Source of the DNA: Cudoniella acicularis
Taxonomy: Eukaryota; Ascomycota; Leotiomycetes; Helotiales; Helotiaceae
Direction: 5' to 3'
NCBI GenBank assembly: GCA_013054445.1
Contig: JAAMPI010000257.1
Location: forward strand, 1-47,199
Length of the DNA: 47,199 nt
In this document: positions 8,766 through 19,200 of the stretch, in pieces
Layout of the letters: every line of letters begins with the position of its first letter
Numbering within the stretch: position 1 is the first letter of the stretch
Notes under the pieces: generated by a model
Told to the model about the DNA's origin: nothing
The model's database searches: none
What the model saw: only the letters and a program-made list of their open reading frames with translations
Program-made: the position numbers and the translations under genes

Positions 8766-10859
8766 ATTTGTCCCCTAATGTTTATATCTAAAGTGATATA
8801 AAACTATTAGTATTAATTGGGTCAATTTCAAGAACGACTTTTTTCGATAAAAAGTTAATTTGAAGCGAAGTTTACTAAATTTATATAGTAAAAACGTTCA
8901 ACGACTAAGTTATGACTAAAATTGTCATACGATCCCAACATTCACTTTGCTTTTATATAATTAAAATAAATATATATCATAGATTTATCATATATTAATA
9001 ATTAACATAAACTATGATATATTAATAATAATTAATATTTTAAATATTAATGAAATAGACTCAATCCTAGCCTAAAGGTTGAGCTTAGGGTAATAGCCAA
9101 AATACAACCAAAAATTTTTTTTAATAATAAAAAAGTTGTTATGTATAACACTAAGAACAAATTAGAATTAAGCAGTAAATTTAATGTATCCGACTTAAAA
9201 AATACTCCTAATATCTTTAATAATAAAATAAAAAAATTAGAGACTAAACCCCTAAAACTTATATATAGCGATACAGGTAAAAGTAGACATTTTACACCAG
9301 CAGCTCAGGAGTGGTTTAATAGTATTTATTCTTTTAATAAGAATTATGTTAAAACTTTACCAACTGCAGATAAAAATCTTATGAACCTACTAAAAAGTTA
9401 TTTTAACTCTAATTTGAAACTTCAAATTTTTAAAACTAAAACTAAACAGTTAGCTATTAGATTTAAAAGATTATCCGCAAAAAAAATTTTTGTTGGAAGA
9501 GGAGACTTAAAACACACTAACAATAATGTAATTATTACATTTTATGTTTATAATACAGAAAAAATGTTCTTGTTCAGTCATTTAAAAAGAATACATAGAA
9601 GTTTATTTTATCCCAGTAAACGTTTAAAAACAAGAATAAATATAGATTTAAGAAACGGTAAGGAAATTATAACTTATAATAGACCTTATACTTTGGCTGA
9701 GTATTTAGCTTTACCTAATCACTATGAAGAATGGTATTATTCTTATATATTATATTTTGTTAATAAATTAAACCGGTATTACGGTAATATAAATACCTAC
9801 TATGAAACTATAATAAATTTAATAAAAAAAAAATGTATTGAATGAGGATGAAAAACAAGTATATATTAATAGAATAGAAAGTCTTTATACTTTTAATTAT
9901 CCTAAATATAAAATATATATGGAAAAATGTTATTGAAAATATACAAAAGGTTTGTATAGAAATTTATTATTGCTTAAATTTAATAAAATTAAGTTTAACC
10001 CTATATTTTTAGAAAAACTAAATCATTTAGTTAATAATATATATAATAAAAAAATTGAATTTAATATTGTAGATTTAAAGAAAATGCATTTAAATAGTGA
10101 CATATTTACTCAAGCTGTTTCTTTAAAACTAAGAAATAGAGATAATAAGCTATATAGAGTGCTAAAATCTTCTTTAAGAAAACTTAAAATACGAAACGTA
10201 AGCAGAGCAAGAAGGCTAAAGAAAGGAAATAAAAATGAAGTTATGGTTAATAATATCCGAAATAATTATATTAACACTATGATTTATAAATATAATGTTA
10301 AAGATCCTTTAAATAATTTATTATTAAATTATTTTCCTTGAAGTGAAAACTTAAAAATAAAAATAGCAAAACTATCTTCTATTTTTGACCGTTCTGTTTA
10401 TCTCGATAGCTATGTACTTTATACTTTAAAACATCGAAAAATGGCAGGTATTAGAGTAGAAGCTAAAGGTAGATTAACTAGACGATTTACTGCTTCGAGA
10501 TCTGTATTCAAAATGAAATGAAAAGGTGGTTTAAAAAATGTCGATTCTTCATTCAGAGGATTATCCGCTATAATGTTAAGGGGTCATGTTAAATCTAATA
10601 TACAATACTCTCTTTTAAAATCCAAAAACCGTAATGGAGCTTTTGGTGTTAAGGGTTGAGTAAGTAATAAATAAATATATTTTTATATATTATATTTATT
10701 AGTTCCTCCGTCTTAAACAAAATATACCTATTTTATCCTAATTTTTAGATCTCGCGTTGCATTAATTATATAAAAGCCAAAAGTAAATGAAGAAATAGTC
10801 TGAACCATTTTGTGAAAAATGGAAAATAAAATTAATAATATAATTTTTTAACAAATTTG
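8766..10859 (+). other. Group I intron in rnl carrying rps3
   Basis: The 5' exon ends GGGAU and the intron begins ATTTGTCCCC, so GUCCC forms the P1 guide with a terminal U-G pair. The intron ends in G before AACAGG. This is the classical Pezizomycotina site in domain V of the LSU rRNA, after CUAGGGAU. P7-like AAATAGTCTGAAC lies at 10793-10806. The intron ORF is the ribosomal protein S3 gene rather than an endonuclease. Confidence 0.88.
9141..10674 (+). CDS. rps3: Ribosomal protein S3, intron-encoded (one frameshift at an A run)
   Basis: Mitoribosomal small-subunit protein. The conserved C-terminal block MAGIRVEAKGRLTRRFTASR, then WKGGLKN, MLRGHVKSN and NRNGAFGVKGW, is diagnostic of fungal mitochondrial Rps3. 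The lysine-rich, AT-driven N-terminal part is poorly conserved, as usual. The frame shifts at a run of ten A (9824-9833): nine A would join ...INLIKKK to NVLNEDEKQVYI. Corrected length is 510 residues, ending at TAA 10672. Several Trp TGA codons are read through (for example 10657). The gene fills the P8 region of the rnl intron. Confidence 0.9.
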
Positions 10860-11514
10860 AACAGGCTAATTGCGCCAGGAAGTACAAATTGAGTGCGCAG
10901 TTTGGCACCTCGATGTCGGCTTAACTTATCCACATGGATGCAGGAAACATGAAGGGTTCGACTGTTCGTCGATTAAAAAGTTACACGAGCTGGGTTAAAT
11001 ACGTCGTAAGACAGTATGGTTTCTATCTTCTAGAGGAAATTTGAATAAAATAAAGATAGCCCCCTCGTACGAAAGGAGCTGGGTATATTAACCTCTGGTT
11101 TACCTGTTGTTTATGTGCCCAATATTAATTTAAGTATAAAAATTTAAAGTTTTTATACAGGGATGTTACTTTCACAAAAGTAGATTTATAGCATAGGCAC
11201 GGCAGGAACGCTATGTTAGTTAAAATAAGTGCTGAAAGCATCTAGGCACGAAGTTTTCTTTAAGATATTCTCAAACATACGTGGTTTAACACTACGAAAT
11301 TGTAATTAATAAAAATTACAGTTAATAGGCTTTAGCTAAAAGAATTTAAATGTTTTTAGGCATAAAGTACTAATTTTATATACAACTAAATGACTGAGAT
11401 ATCCTGATAAACAAAAAAACGCAGCAAAGCACAAACTTTGTATCTATATTCTTTAGCTACATTTTTAATTATTTATCGTTAATAAAGTTTGTATGGTTAA
11501 CATAACAAATTTAG

Positions 11515-11597
11515 AAAGAATTAGCTTAAATGGTAAAGCATATTTTATTAGATTTATCTTTAAAATTTTTATATAAGTTCGACTCTTTTATTCTTTT
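11515..11597 (+). tRNA. tRNA-like element with oversized anticodon loop, copy 1
   Basis: Acceptor AAAGAAT/ATTCTTT is perfect and the D arm (GCTT AAATGGTA AAGC) and T loop TTCGACT are normal. The anticodon arm is ATTTTA/TAAAAT with a 13-base loop, so no anticodon can be assigned. A relative at 36499 has the same layout. All 20 isotypes are present elsewhere, so this may be a processing signal or a decayed tRNA. The rest of 11396-11711 shows nothing clear. Confidence 0.4.
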
Positions 11598-11711
11598 CCA
11601 GGCTAGTATGGTTAATAGATAGAAAAAAATTTTTCTACCAATTTTGCTGCATTTTTACTATTCCTCGATATTATCGATAAACATAAAACAATTGTGTTAC
11701 TTAATCAGATT

Positions 11712-11784
11712 AGTCTGGTTAGCATAAAAGTAATGCAGCTGTTTTGTAACCAGCTGAAACAAGCGCGATACTTGTACCGGACTT
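11712..11784 (+). tRNA. trnT: tRNA-Thr (UGU)
   Basis: Acceptor AGTCTGG/CCGGACT. The anticodon loop contains TTTGTAA (UGU), flanked by a CAGCTG/CAGCTG stem with one mismatch next to the loop. Confidence 0.85.
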
Positions 11785-11798
11785 TATAAATATATTAT

Positions 11799-11871
11799 GG
11801 CCTTATCGTCAAGTGGTTAAGACATAATGTTTTCATCATTATATACGCGGGTTCGATCCCCTCTGAGGCTA
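11799..11871 (+). tRNA. trnE: tRNA-Glu (UUC)
   Basis: Anticodon loop TTTTCAT (UUC) on TAATG/CATTA. Acceptor GGCCTTA/TGAGGCT. Confidence 0.9.
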
Positions 11872-11887
11872 TGTCTAAAAAAAAATA

Positions 11888-11958
11888 TGCGGATTGATGT
11901 AATAGTAACATAACTGGCTCATGTCCAGCATATATTGGTGCAATTCCTTTATCCGCAC
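11888..11958 (+). tRNA. trnM: tRNA-Met (CAU), copy 1
   Basis: Perfect acceptor TGCGGAT/ATCCGCA, anticodon loop CTCATGT (CAU). One of three CAU tRNAs (also 11969 and 14152). The U-A first pair would suit an initiator, but I cannot assign the role firmly. Confidence 0.88.
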
Positions 11959-11968
11959 TACCTTTTTT

Positions 11969-12041
11969 AAGGTTATAGCTTAATTGGTAAAGCAAGCTGC
12001 TCATGACAGCTGAGATGAGTGTTCAATTCACTCTGGCCTTA
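11969..12041 (+). tRNA. trnM: tRNA-Met (CAU), copy 2
   Basis: Acceptor AAGGTTA/TGGCCTT, anticodon loop CTCATGA (CAU) on AGCTG/CAGCT. Confidence 0.9.
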
Positions 12042-12078
12042 GCTTATACTATTTACTAATATAGTATATTTATTATAT

Positions 12079-12161
12079 ATCCGAGTGCTGGAATTGGTAG
12101 ACAGGACGAACTTAAGCTTCGTTGATATAATATCGTAGAGGTTCAAGTCCTCTTTCGGATA
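12079..12161 (+). tRNA. trnL1: tRNA-Leu (UAA)
   Basis: Acceptor ATCCGAG/TTCGGAT, anticodon loop CTTAAGC (UAA) on ACGAA/TTCGT, long variable arm of class II. Confidence 0.92.
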
Positions 12162-12223
12162 TAATAAATCCGAAAAATACTTTTAACACACAACCTTATA
12201 GTAATGATTATACGATCATATGC

Positions 12224-12248
12224 GCTTTAGAGAATTTTGTCTCTTTTT
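12224..12248 (+). promoter_or_regulatory. HEG leader stem-loop plus T run, copy 2
   Basis: CTTTAGAGAATTTTGTCTCT plus T run. AGAGA (12229-12233) pairs with TCTCT (12240-12244) around a 6-base loop. Copies at 13352 and 45290 have AGAGG/CCTCT instead, a compensatory change that supports a real RNA hairpin. It precedes the GIY-YIG ORF at 12330. Confidence 0.55.
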
Positions 12249-12329
12249 TAAATAAANATATAAAATAAATAAATNGAAAACAATAACAATAATATAAAAA
12301 ATATAACACCTATTCTATCTTATAATAAC

Positions 12330-13178
12330 ATGGATGTAAATAAATCTCTTATATATAAGGAAAATAAAGGTAAGTCAGCTATATATCGTTTAAATAATGA
12401 AATTAATGGTAAAAGTTATATAGGGTCTAGCAGAAATCTGACAAATAGACTTAGTACATATTATTCAAAAAAAGCAATGCTTAGTAAACTAACTACTAGA
12501 AAAAGTCTCATATATAGCGCTTTACTAAAACATGGTTATGATAATTTTAGTTTAGATTTTCTGGAATATTGTGAACCTAATATCTTAAGAAAAAGAGAAC
12601 AATATTATATGGATAATTTAAAGCCGGAGTATAATATATGTAAGACAGCGGGTTCAATGTTAGGTTTTAAACATTCAGAAGCAACAAAAATAAAAATGAG
12701 CATAAGTAAGACTAAAGAAAAAAAACTATTGATATGGTAAAAAGCGTAGTGAAAAAACAAGGAAAAAAATCGGAGAAAGTCTTATATCTAGAGTTAATAA
12801 TAAACCTAAGGTCGTTACAATTGATACTAGAATAAATTTATCTTCAAGAAGTAATAGTGTAAGTGTTAAAGTTTTTGATAAGTCTAATAATCTTGTCTAT
12901 CAATTTCTTACTATAACAAGTGCTGCTCAACATTTTAGTGTTGATAATAAAATTATATGTATGGTTTTTATATTATATAAATCTTCTGGTGATAATTTAA
13001 TTTTTAAATTTGAAATTAAAGATAGTATAATATTGGTTTATGATTATTGGTTAATATTATTGATAATATCACTAAGGCATCGGAAAGGTATAACATACCA
13101 TCTAATACTATGTCTCGTTATATTAAATCAGGTAAACTATATAAAAACAAGTATTATTTTATAAATATAAAAGGGTAA
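12330..13178 (+). CDS. Free-standing GIY-YIG homing endonuclease, frameshifted in its C-terminal part
   Basis: Site-specific DNA endonuclease. The catalytic domain is intact: SAIYRLNN (GIY strand variant, residue ~17), KSYIGSSRNLTNRL (YIG strand with the catalytic Arg region), YSALLKHGYDNF, LEYC and REQYYMDNLKPEYNI. GSMLGFKHS and a basic segment follow. The frame ends early at 12740, then continues in the next frame as KKRSEKTRKKIGESL and a DNA-binding-like tail, with another shift near 13060, ending at TAA 13176. The shifts are near A-rich runs, so errors or decay are both possible. Bases 12525-12674 are identical to 46464-46613. Ambiguous bases lie at 12257 and 12275. Confidence 0.8.
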
Positions 13179-13203
13179 GCTCTTATTTATTTATAAAATA
13201 AAA

Positions 13204-13276
13204 GGGGGTATAATTTAGTTCGGTAAAATAGCGATCTTGCACATTGTTCTCTAAAGTTCAAATCTTGATGCCTCTA
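13204..13276 (+). tRNA. tRNA-Ala-like element (UGC loop)
   Basis: Acceptor GGGGGTA/TGCCTCT includes wobble pairs; D stem ATTT/AAAT; anticodon arm GCGAT-CTTGCAC-ATTGT gives UGC by standard numbering. It is clearly weaker than trnA at 4917, and a GCA (Cys) reading would need a shifted loop. It is most likely a diverged trnA copy that follows the GIY-YIG ORF. Confidence 0.5.
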
Positions 13277-13349
13277 GATTACTATGAAAATATTAAATTT
13301 GCTCTAATTTAATCACAGTCGTAACAGGTAAAAAGTAAGCCTTTGGCTT

Positions 13350-13372
13350 TTAGAGGAATATGCCTCTTTTTT
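13350..13372 (+). promoter_or_regulatory. HEG leader stem-loop plus T run, copy 3
   Basis: TTAGAGGAATATGCCTCTTTT: AGAGG (13352-13356) pairs with CCTCT (13363-13367) around AATATG, followed by six or more T. It precedes the endonuclease fragment at 13430. Bases 13277-13349 show nothing else. Confidence 0.5.
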
Positions 13373-13429
13373 AACAATATAAGTAATGCTTTAAAGAGTC
13401 GTATATTTTAAAAAGACTCAATAGGCAAA

Positions 13430-13692
13430 ATGAAAATAGGAGCTAAACCTCATCTAGGTAATAAAACATATTTTTTTTGGTAAGACTCATACTATAGTTA
13501 CAAGAAATAAAATATCTGCAACAAAATCTCAATCTATTAAAAATAATAGATGTTAAAACAAATAAATTTTATTTGTTTAAAGATAATTTAGAAGCAGCTA
13601 AATACTTATACATTAGTGAGTCTACTTTGCGTAGTAGATATAAAATAAGAGGTAAATTATTTAAATATAAATATTTAATAACAAACATATAA
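13430..13692 (+). pseudogene. GIY-YIG-type endonuclease C-terminal fragment, frameshifted
   Basis: From an ATG it reads MKIGAKPHLGNKTY. After a T-run shift it reads GKTHTIVTRNKISATKSQS. After another shift it reads VIDVKTNKF-like, then EAAKYLYISESTLRSRYK and LFKYKYLI, ending at TAA 13690. The last part resembles the small helix-turn-helix tail (AAxYL..S.STL...) found at the C end of the 45333 ORF. No GIY-YIG catalytic strands remain. It sits between a leader (13350) and trnF (13721). Confidence 0.6.
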
Positions 13693-13720
13693 ATAAATAT
13701 TATTTATTAAATATTTATTA

Positions 13721-13793
13721 GCTCGTGAAGCTCAATTGGTTGAGCGGGGTCTTGAAGCGACCTAGGTTGTAAGTTCGAATCTTATCACGGGCA
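13721..13793 (+). tRNA. trnF: tRNA-Phe (GAA)
   Basis: Acceptor GCTCGTG/CACGGGC, anticodon loop TTGAAGC (GAA) on GGGTC/GACCT. Confidence 0.92.
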
Positions 13794-13795
13794 TA

Positions 13796-13832
13796 ATGTT
13801 TAGGCTGTAAGTTCTAATCTTACCTTGAGCAG
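13796..13832 (+). pseudogene. trnF 3'-end fragment
   Basis: AGGCTGTAAGTTCTAATCTT and the following ACCTTGAGCA repeat the variable loop, T arm and 3' acceptor of the adjacent trnF with changes. It looks like the tail of a displaced tRNA, left when a trnF-bearing unit was inserted. Confidence 0.5.
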
Positions 13833-13835
13833 TAA

Positions 13836-13920
13836 AAGGTAGTGATGGAATTGGTAGACATGAATAGCTTAGGACTATTTGATTTTTTTAATTTTATCCG
13901 TTCAAGTCGGATTTACCTTA
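13836..13920 (+). tRNA. trnL2: tRNA-Leu (UAG)
   Basis: Acceptor AAGGTAG/TTACCTT, anticodon loop CTTAGGA (UAG) on AATAG/CTATT, long variable arm. Confidence 0.9.
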
Positions 13921-13948
13921 TACTATATATACATTTAAGTATATAAGT

Positions 13949-14019
13949 ATGTTGTAGACTAATCGGTAAGTCATAAATTTTTGGTATTTATCATTGGGTG
14001 TTCGAATCACTTCAACATA
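13949..14019 (+). tRNA. trnQ: tRNA-Gln (UUG)
   Basis: Anticodon loop TTTTGGT (UUG) on TAAAT/ATTTA; acceptor ATGTTGT/TCAACAT has six pairs. Confidence 0.85.
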
Positions 14020-14040
14020 AAAAAAAATAAGAAATTTTTA

Positions 14041-14112
14041 GTGAATATAGTTCAATGGTAGAACATCTGTATGTGGCACAGTAGTTTCCCTGTTCGAATC
14101 AGGGTATTCACC
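14041..14112 (+). tRNA. trnH: tRNA-His (GUG)
   Basis: Perfect acceptor GTGAATA/TATTCAC, anticodon loop ATGTGGC (GUG). Confidence 0.92.
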
Positions 14113-14151
14113 CTGGTTATACTTTTATATTTATTATTACCTAAACTATAA

Positions 14152-14226
14152 AGCCAGGATAGTTTAAATGGTTAGAACATTAATTTCATACATTAAAAAT
14201 GAGAATTCAATTTTCTCTCCCGGCTC
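14152..14226 (+). tRNA. trnM: tRNA-Met (CAU), copy 3
   Basis: Acceptor AGCCAGG/CCCGGCT with one mismatch, anticodon loop TTCATAC (CAU) on TTAAT/ATTAA. The 215-base spacer to nad4L holds only a small GCGCA/TGCGC hairpin at 14341-14356. Confidence 0.88.
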
Positions 14227-14441
14227 TCTTTACTTATGGAACTATTTCCTTTCTTTTTCATGTATTTGTAGATAGTGGAGAAAGCATAAGATAAAGCAGA
14301 ATATTTATATTAAGATATAGCCCACACTTGGGGTTTTTTGGCGCATTTTTGTGCGCAACGCTCAGCATAAAAAATAAACATAACCTCCTACTAAATATAT
14401 TTAGTAAAAATACTATAATTAAATAAAAAAAAATATATACA

Positions 14442-16228
14442 ATGAATTTATCCTTAATACTTTTTTTAATCGGAATTTTAGGTTTCGTTTTAAATAGAAA
14501 AAATATAATATTAATGCTTATTTCAATTGAAATAATGCTATTAGCTATTACATTCTTAATATTGATAAGTTCACTTAGCTTTGATGATATATTAGGTCAA
14601 ACATTTGCTATATATGTTATAGCAATTGCTGGTGCAGAATCAGCCATTGGTTTAGGTATTCTAGTTGCTTTTTATAGATTAAACTCTTCTCTTATTTTAT
14701 CCTGTCTATCCCGTGGCCATACAACTTATTCTAAAAAGGTAAACAAGTTTAGCTATAAAAGAATAGCAAGATGTTATTCTACAATGGCTAATAATAACTC
14801 TACAACTAACCAATCTATAAATTATTCAATTGATCCTTGATTTATTACTGGGCTTTTCGATGCGGAGAGTTCTTTTGTAGTTACAATTTTAAAAAATCCT
14901 AGATACAAAACAGGATGGAATGTTCAAGCTAGAGTTCAAATAAAAATGCATGAAAAGGATAGAGTTTTAATTCAGTCAATTCAAGAATTTTTCGGTGGGA
15001 TAGGTTATGTATCTAAACTTAATAATAGTTCAGCCGTAGAGTTCAGAGTTAGTACTTTAAAAGATTTAGTTGACGTAATTCTTCCTCATTTCGATAACTA
15101 CCCTTTAATAACAAAAAAACATTCAGACTATCTATTGTTTAAACAAATTGTTTTACTTATGTTAAATAAAGAACATAATACTTTAGAAGGTATACAAAAA
15201 ATAGTTAATGTTAGAGCCTCTCTTAACACAGGTTTATCTAAAGATTTAAAAGAAGCATTCCCTATAACTATTCCAGCTACACTAAACCTAGAAAGTTATA
15301 TTAAAAATAATAACTTACATCCGGAATGAGTAGCAGGGTTTTCTACAGGAGAATCTAACTTCTTTATTGCTGTTCAAAAATCTAAAACTAAGAGTGGTTT
15401 ATCTACTTCATTACGTTTTTCAATTGCTCAACATTCAAGAGATCTCTTATTAATAGAGAGCTTTGTTAATTTCTTTGGGGGTGGCTTTGTAATGAATTAT
15501 AAAAAACGTTCAGTATGTGAGTTTATTATTACAAAAATTGATCACATAGTTGAACATATAATTCCTTTTTTTGATAAACACCCTATATTAGGGTCAAACC
15601 ACTTAAATTTCTTAGATTTTAAGTGTGCGGCATATATTATTAAAAACAAAGAACACTTGAATAAAGATGGGCTAGGTTTAGAAGAAATTTTACAATTAAA
15701 AAGAAGAATTACATCACTTTACTCGAATAAGGCTATGAATAATCACAGTGTTATAGACGGCACAGAGAAATTAGATCAAAAAAGGTAGAGTAAACCTCTG
15801 CCTAGTCATATTTTCAATATGGCAAAACCTTCAAATTGCGGGAAAGTCTTAAAGACAAATCTACCAAGTTAATACAGTAATGTGATTAATGGAACAGGTA
15901 ATGACTCGTTGTACGGTAAAAACGATTTGTATGAAGAAATGAAATAGATCATCCGCAGCCAAACACCATCCACTAAATAAATGGATGGTGCGCAGTTCAT
16001 CGACTAAATGTAGGTTGGTGAATAATTATATACGATTATACTTCTTTATTCTTTTTTTTATTAAAAAAAAGTTTCGAAGAAAATATTGGATAAAAATTAT
16101 TTGCTTAAGATATAGTCAGGCATAACCTAAAAGTTATGGGAATACCCTAGCCAACCTAAGGGAATAAATAAAATTCCTATGGTAAAGGGGGAAAACGAAG
16201 AGGAAGTATTGCAATAGAATATAAATAA
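14442..16228 (+). CDS. nad4L: NADH dehydrogenase subunit 4L (two exons)
   Basis: Small complex I membrane subunit of three helices. Exon 1 is 14442-14680 and encodes [20 protein letters not shown] through the conserved [17 protein letters not shown]. Exon 2 is 16198-16228 and encodes [13 protein letters not shown]. The spliced product is 89 residues, the normal length. The stop TAA overlaps the nad5 ATG by one base (TAATG), the usual nad4L/nad5 arrangement that couples their translation. The exon 1 frame runs straight into the intron ORF. Confidence 0.92.
14681..15788 (+). CDS. LAGLIDADG endonuclease/maturase ORF in the nad4L intron
   Basis: In frame with nad4L exon 1 and uninterrupted to TAG 15786 when TGA is Trp. 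Domain 1 has [13 protein letters not shown] and domain 2 has [15 protein letters not shown]. Each is followed by the usual alpha-beta pattern ([16 protein letters not shown]) and the DYLLFKQ / [12 protein letters not shown] segments. Such proteins cut intronless alleles and sometimes help splicing. Motif 1 has DAES rather than EAEG, within family variation. This is the most intact LAGLIDADG gene in the window. Confidence 0.88.
14681..16197 (+). other. Group I intron in nad4L with LAGLIDADG ORF
   Basis: It splits nad4L between codons for L and R of FYRL/RGS. The ribozyme core lies downstream of the ORF. P4-P6-like AATTGCGGGAAAGTC lies near 15835, P7-like segments near 16000, and AAGATATAGTCAGGC at about 16107-16121. 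The exact 5' boundary is inferred from reading frame and the ending G; an alternative P1 pairing (ATAGAT with GTCTAT) could move it by a base. Confidence 0.8.
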
Positions 16229-19200
16229 TGTATTTAGCTATTATTACTTTACCTTTATTAGGATCAATAGTTTCCGGGTTTTTTGGGAGAAAAGTCGGTG
16301 TTAGCGGAGCACAATTAATTACATGTACAAGTGTAATTGTAACAACTTTATTAGCAATCGTTGCTTTTTTTGAAGTAGGTTTAAATAACATATCTGTCTC
16401 AATAAACCTTTTTAGATGAATAGATAGTGAATCACTTAATGTTTTGTGAGGTTTTCATTTTGATAGTTTAACTGTATCTATGTTGATACCTGTTTTAATA
16501 GTTAGTTCTTTAGTTCATATATACTCTATTGGATATATGAGCCATGACCCTCATAATCAAAGGTTTTTTAGTTATTTAAGTTTATTCACCTTTATGATGA
16601 TTATACTTGTTACAGCTAATAATTTTTTATTAATGTTTGTTGGGTGAGAAGGTGTAGGTATTTGTTCGTATCTTCTAGTTAGTTTTTGATTTACTAGAAT
16701 AGCCGCAAATCAAAGTTCTATGTCTGCTTTTTTAACTAATAGAGTAGGGGATTGTTTTTTAACTATTGGTATGTTTGCAATCTTATGATCTTTTGGTAAC
16801 GTTGATTATAGTACTGTTTTTTCATTAGCTCCTTTTGTTAATGAAAATATTGTTACAATTATAGGTATATGTTTATTAATAGGTGCTATGGCTAAAAGTT
16901 CTCAAGTTGGATTACACGTTTGATTACCTATGGCTATGGAAGGTTGGTGAAACCGGGCTTTCCTTAAACTTTACTATATGCGAGAATATCCTGCTTTAAG
17001 TCTTGGTCCACTTAAAAATTTTTTATTCGGAAAAATCCAAGATGAGGGACAACCCGCAGGAAATTTATTCAATTCGAATTTAAGCTCCTCAGAGACTACA
17101 CGTGAAGTATTTATATTGAAAAATGATTTATTTAAGTTATGATTTATAGGATTTGTTGAAGGAGATGGGTCTTTTATTATTAATAAAGACGGATATCTAG
17201 AATTTAAAATTACACAATCAAGTAATGACGCTCAAGTTTTATTTATGATAAAAAAAAATGTTAGGATTTGGTACAGTTAGAGTACAAGATTCTCGTAACA
17301 AAACTCATTGTTATAGAGTTAAAGATAAAGATAATTTATTAAAACTTATTTCTGTGTTTAATGGTAATATTTTTCTTGATAGTAGAAAAGAACAATTTAA
17401 ATTATGATTAAATGCCTTTAATCTTAAATATAAAGAAAATATATTATATTTAGATAATGAATTTAAACCTAGTTTAAAGGATGCTTGATTATCAGGATTT
17501 ACTGACGCAGAAGGGTGTTTTACCTGTTCTATATGTGATAATAAATCTCAGACAGCTAAATTAATTAGACTAAGATATATTTTATCTCAAAAAGGTAATA
17601 CAGAAAGTATGGATTATTTAGCTAATATTGTTGGTGGTAAAAAGCATTATATAAAAAGTTATGATGGGTATAATATTACAGTAAATACTACAAAATTACT
17701 ACCTATCGTACAATATTTTAATTTTTATTCTCTAAAAACTAAAAAACATATTACATATTTTAATTGAAGGAAAATACATAAATTAATCATCAATAAAGAG
17801 CATAATAATGCTAAAGGTTTAGCATTAATTGTAAAATATAAAAATAATATTAATAAATCCGACAAATTAAATAATAAAGTACTACAAAGCAGTATGTTTG
17901 GTATTATATCCATGATACGTAAACATAGTTATATTCTATTGTGATTATTAGTATTATTTATAATATACGTTATAGCATATGATATAATACATGACATATT
18001 ATCACCAACATTATGTATGGGCGATGACGATATAGATAAAAAAGCACAGGTAGTAAATGAAGCTACAAAGAATGTTAATTCTTCTAATAATAGTGTAAAT
18101 GTTAATAAACCTGAAATACACTTGCATAATCCCAATATCAAAATACCTAGTGAATTAGGGACAGGTATAGGTTTAGGTGGTACAATTTCAGCAGGAATAT
18201 ATGCTTTATCTAAATCTAAAGCCGCAGCTTCTATGCCCTTTGGTGCAAGAGCGGCGACTATAGCAGTTGGTGGTATTGTAGGTGGAACTGCTTTTATTGT
18301 TGCTAATTATGCTAATACAGTAGCTCAAAAAAATGCAAATAGTTCTATTAATGCTTCTAGTTCTACTTCTAATAATAATGATTCTTATCCAGCAAAATCT
18401 ATTATAGAAGAAGGAGATAGTGTAAACAACATAATGTATTATCTTAATCTAAATATTATTATATGTATTGTAGTATTATTATTATTCTTATTATTAATTT
18501 ATTTATATGTGTATAAACGTAATTATATAAGAACAATATATACTTTTTGAATGTTATTAATGATAATAAGTTTATATTCTATATATTTGGCTTATAATTT
18601 AATTGAGGATATAAATATTATAGCCATAATATGTCACGATATTGATCGTTCAATTAATATTAATTTTAGTTATGATTGGCATAATGATACTATTCAATTT
18701 TTAATTGCTAATCTTACCTCTAGACTTGCTATTTCAAGTCTACTTTATATATTATTAATTTTTCATGTTCAAAGTATAATTGTTAATAGTAACAAGGAAT
18801 TCAAATATATAAAATATATGTTAGGTGAACGTTTTTACTCTTATTTTATTAAATCACTTAAGATTGCAAGTAAAACTAATTGAGTATGAATGACTATAGT
18901 AGCCATCTTATTAGTATTATCATCTATATTATCTATATGTTGTGCTATCTTTATTTACAATCATATATATGACATAACGGAACTATATTTAAATTCTAAA
19001 AAATAACTTAAATAAATCATCAATAAATATAAATAAAGATATAGTCCGATCAGTTAAGTAATTAACTGTGTATTTTTAATGATATATATTATGAATCAAC
19101 AAATTTGCCTACACCTGTTAGTGCTTTAATACACGCGGCTACTATGGTGACTGCGGGTGTCTATTTATTAATGCGTACAAGTCCTTTAATAGAATATAGT

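Larger units (their letters stand above)
5822..11395 (+). rRNA. rnl: Large subunit ribosomal RNA, interrupted by one group I intron
   Basis: Recognised by conserved blocks: GTAACTTCGGGATAAGGAGA-like (7577), GAGGGTCCTAAGGTAGCGGAA-like (7809), GACGAGAAGACCCTATGCAGC-like (7946), AAGCTACGCTAGGGAT at the 5' splice site, then AACAGGCTAAT, CTCGATGTCGGCT (10909) and the sarcin-ricin loop CCCTCGTACGAAAGGAGC (11061). Exons are about 5822-8765 and 10860-11395. An AT-rich variable insert fills about 8290-8640. Both ends are approximate because mitochondrial rRNA ends cannot be placed from sequence alone. Confidence 0.93.

Noticed and set aside
11795..12004. Reverse-strand 69-codon frame
   Set aside because: Covers trnE and the two trnM genes on the opposite strand.
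13204..13276. trnC at this position
   Set aside because: Standard numbering gives UGC, not GCA; the element at 27726 has a GCA loop, a perfect acceptor and the T discriminator typical of tRNA-Cys.
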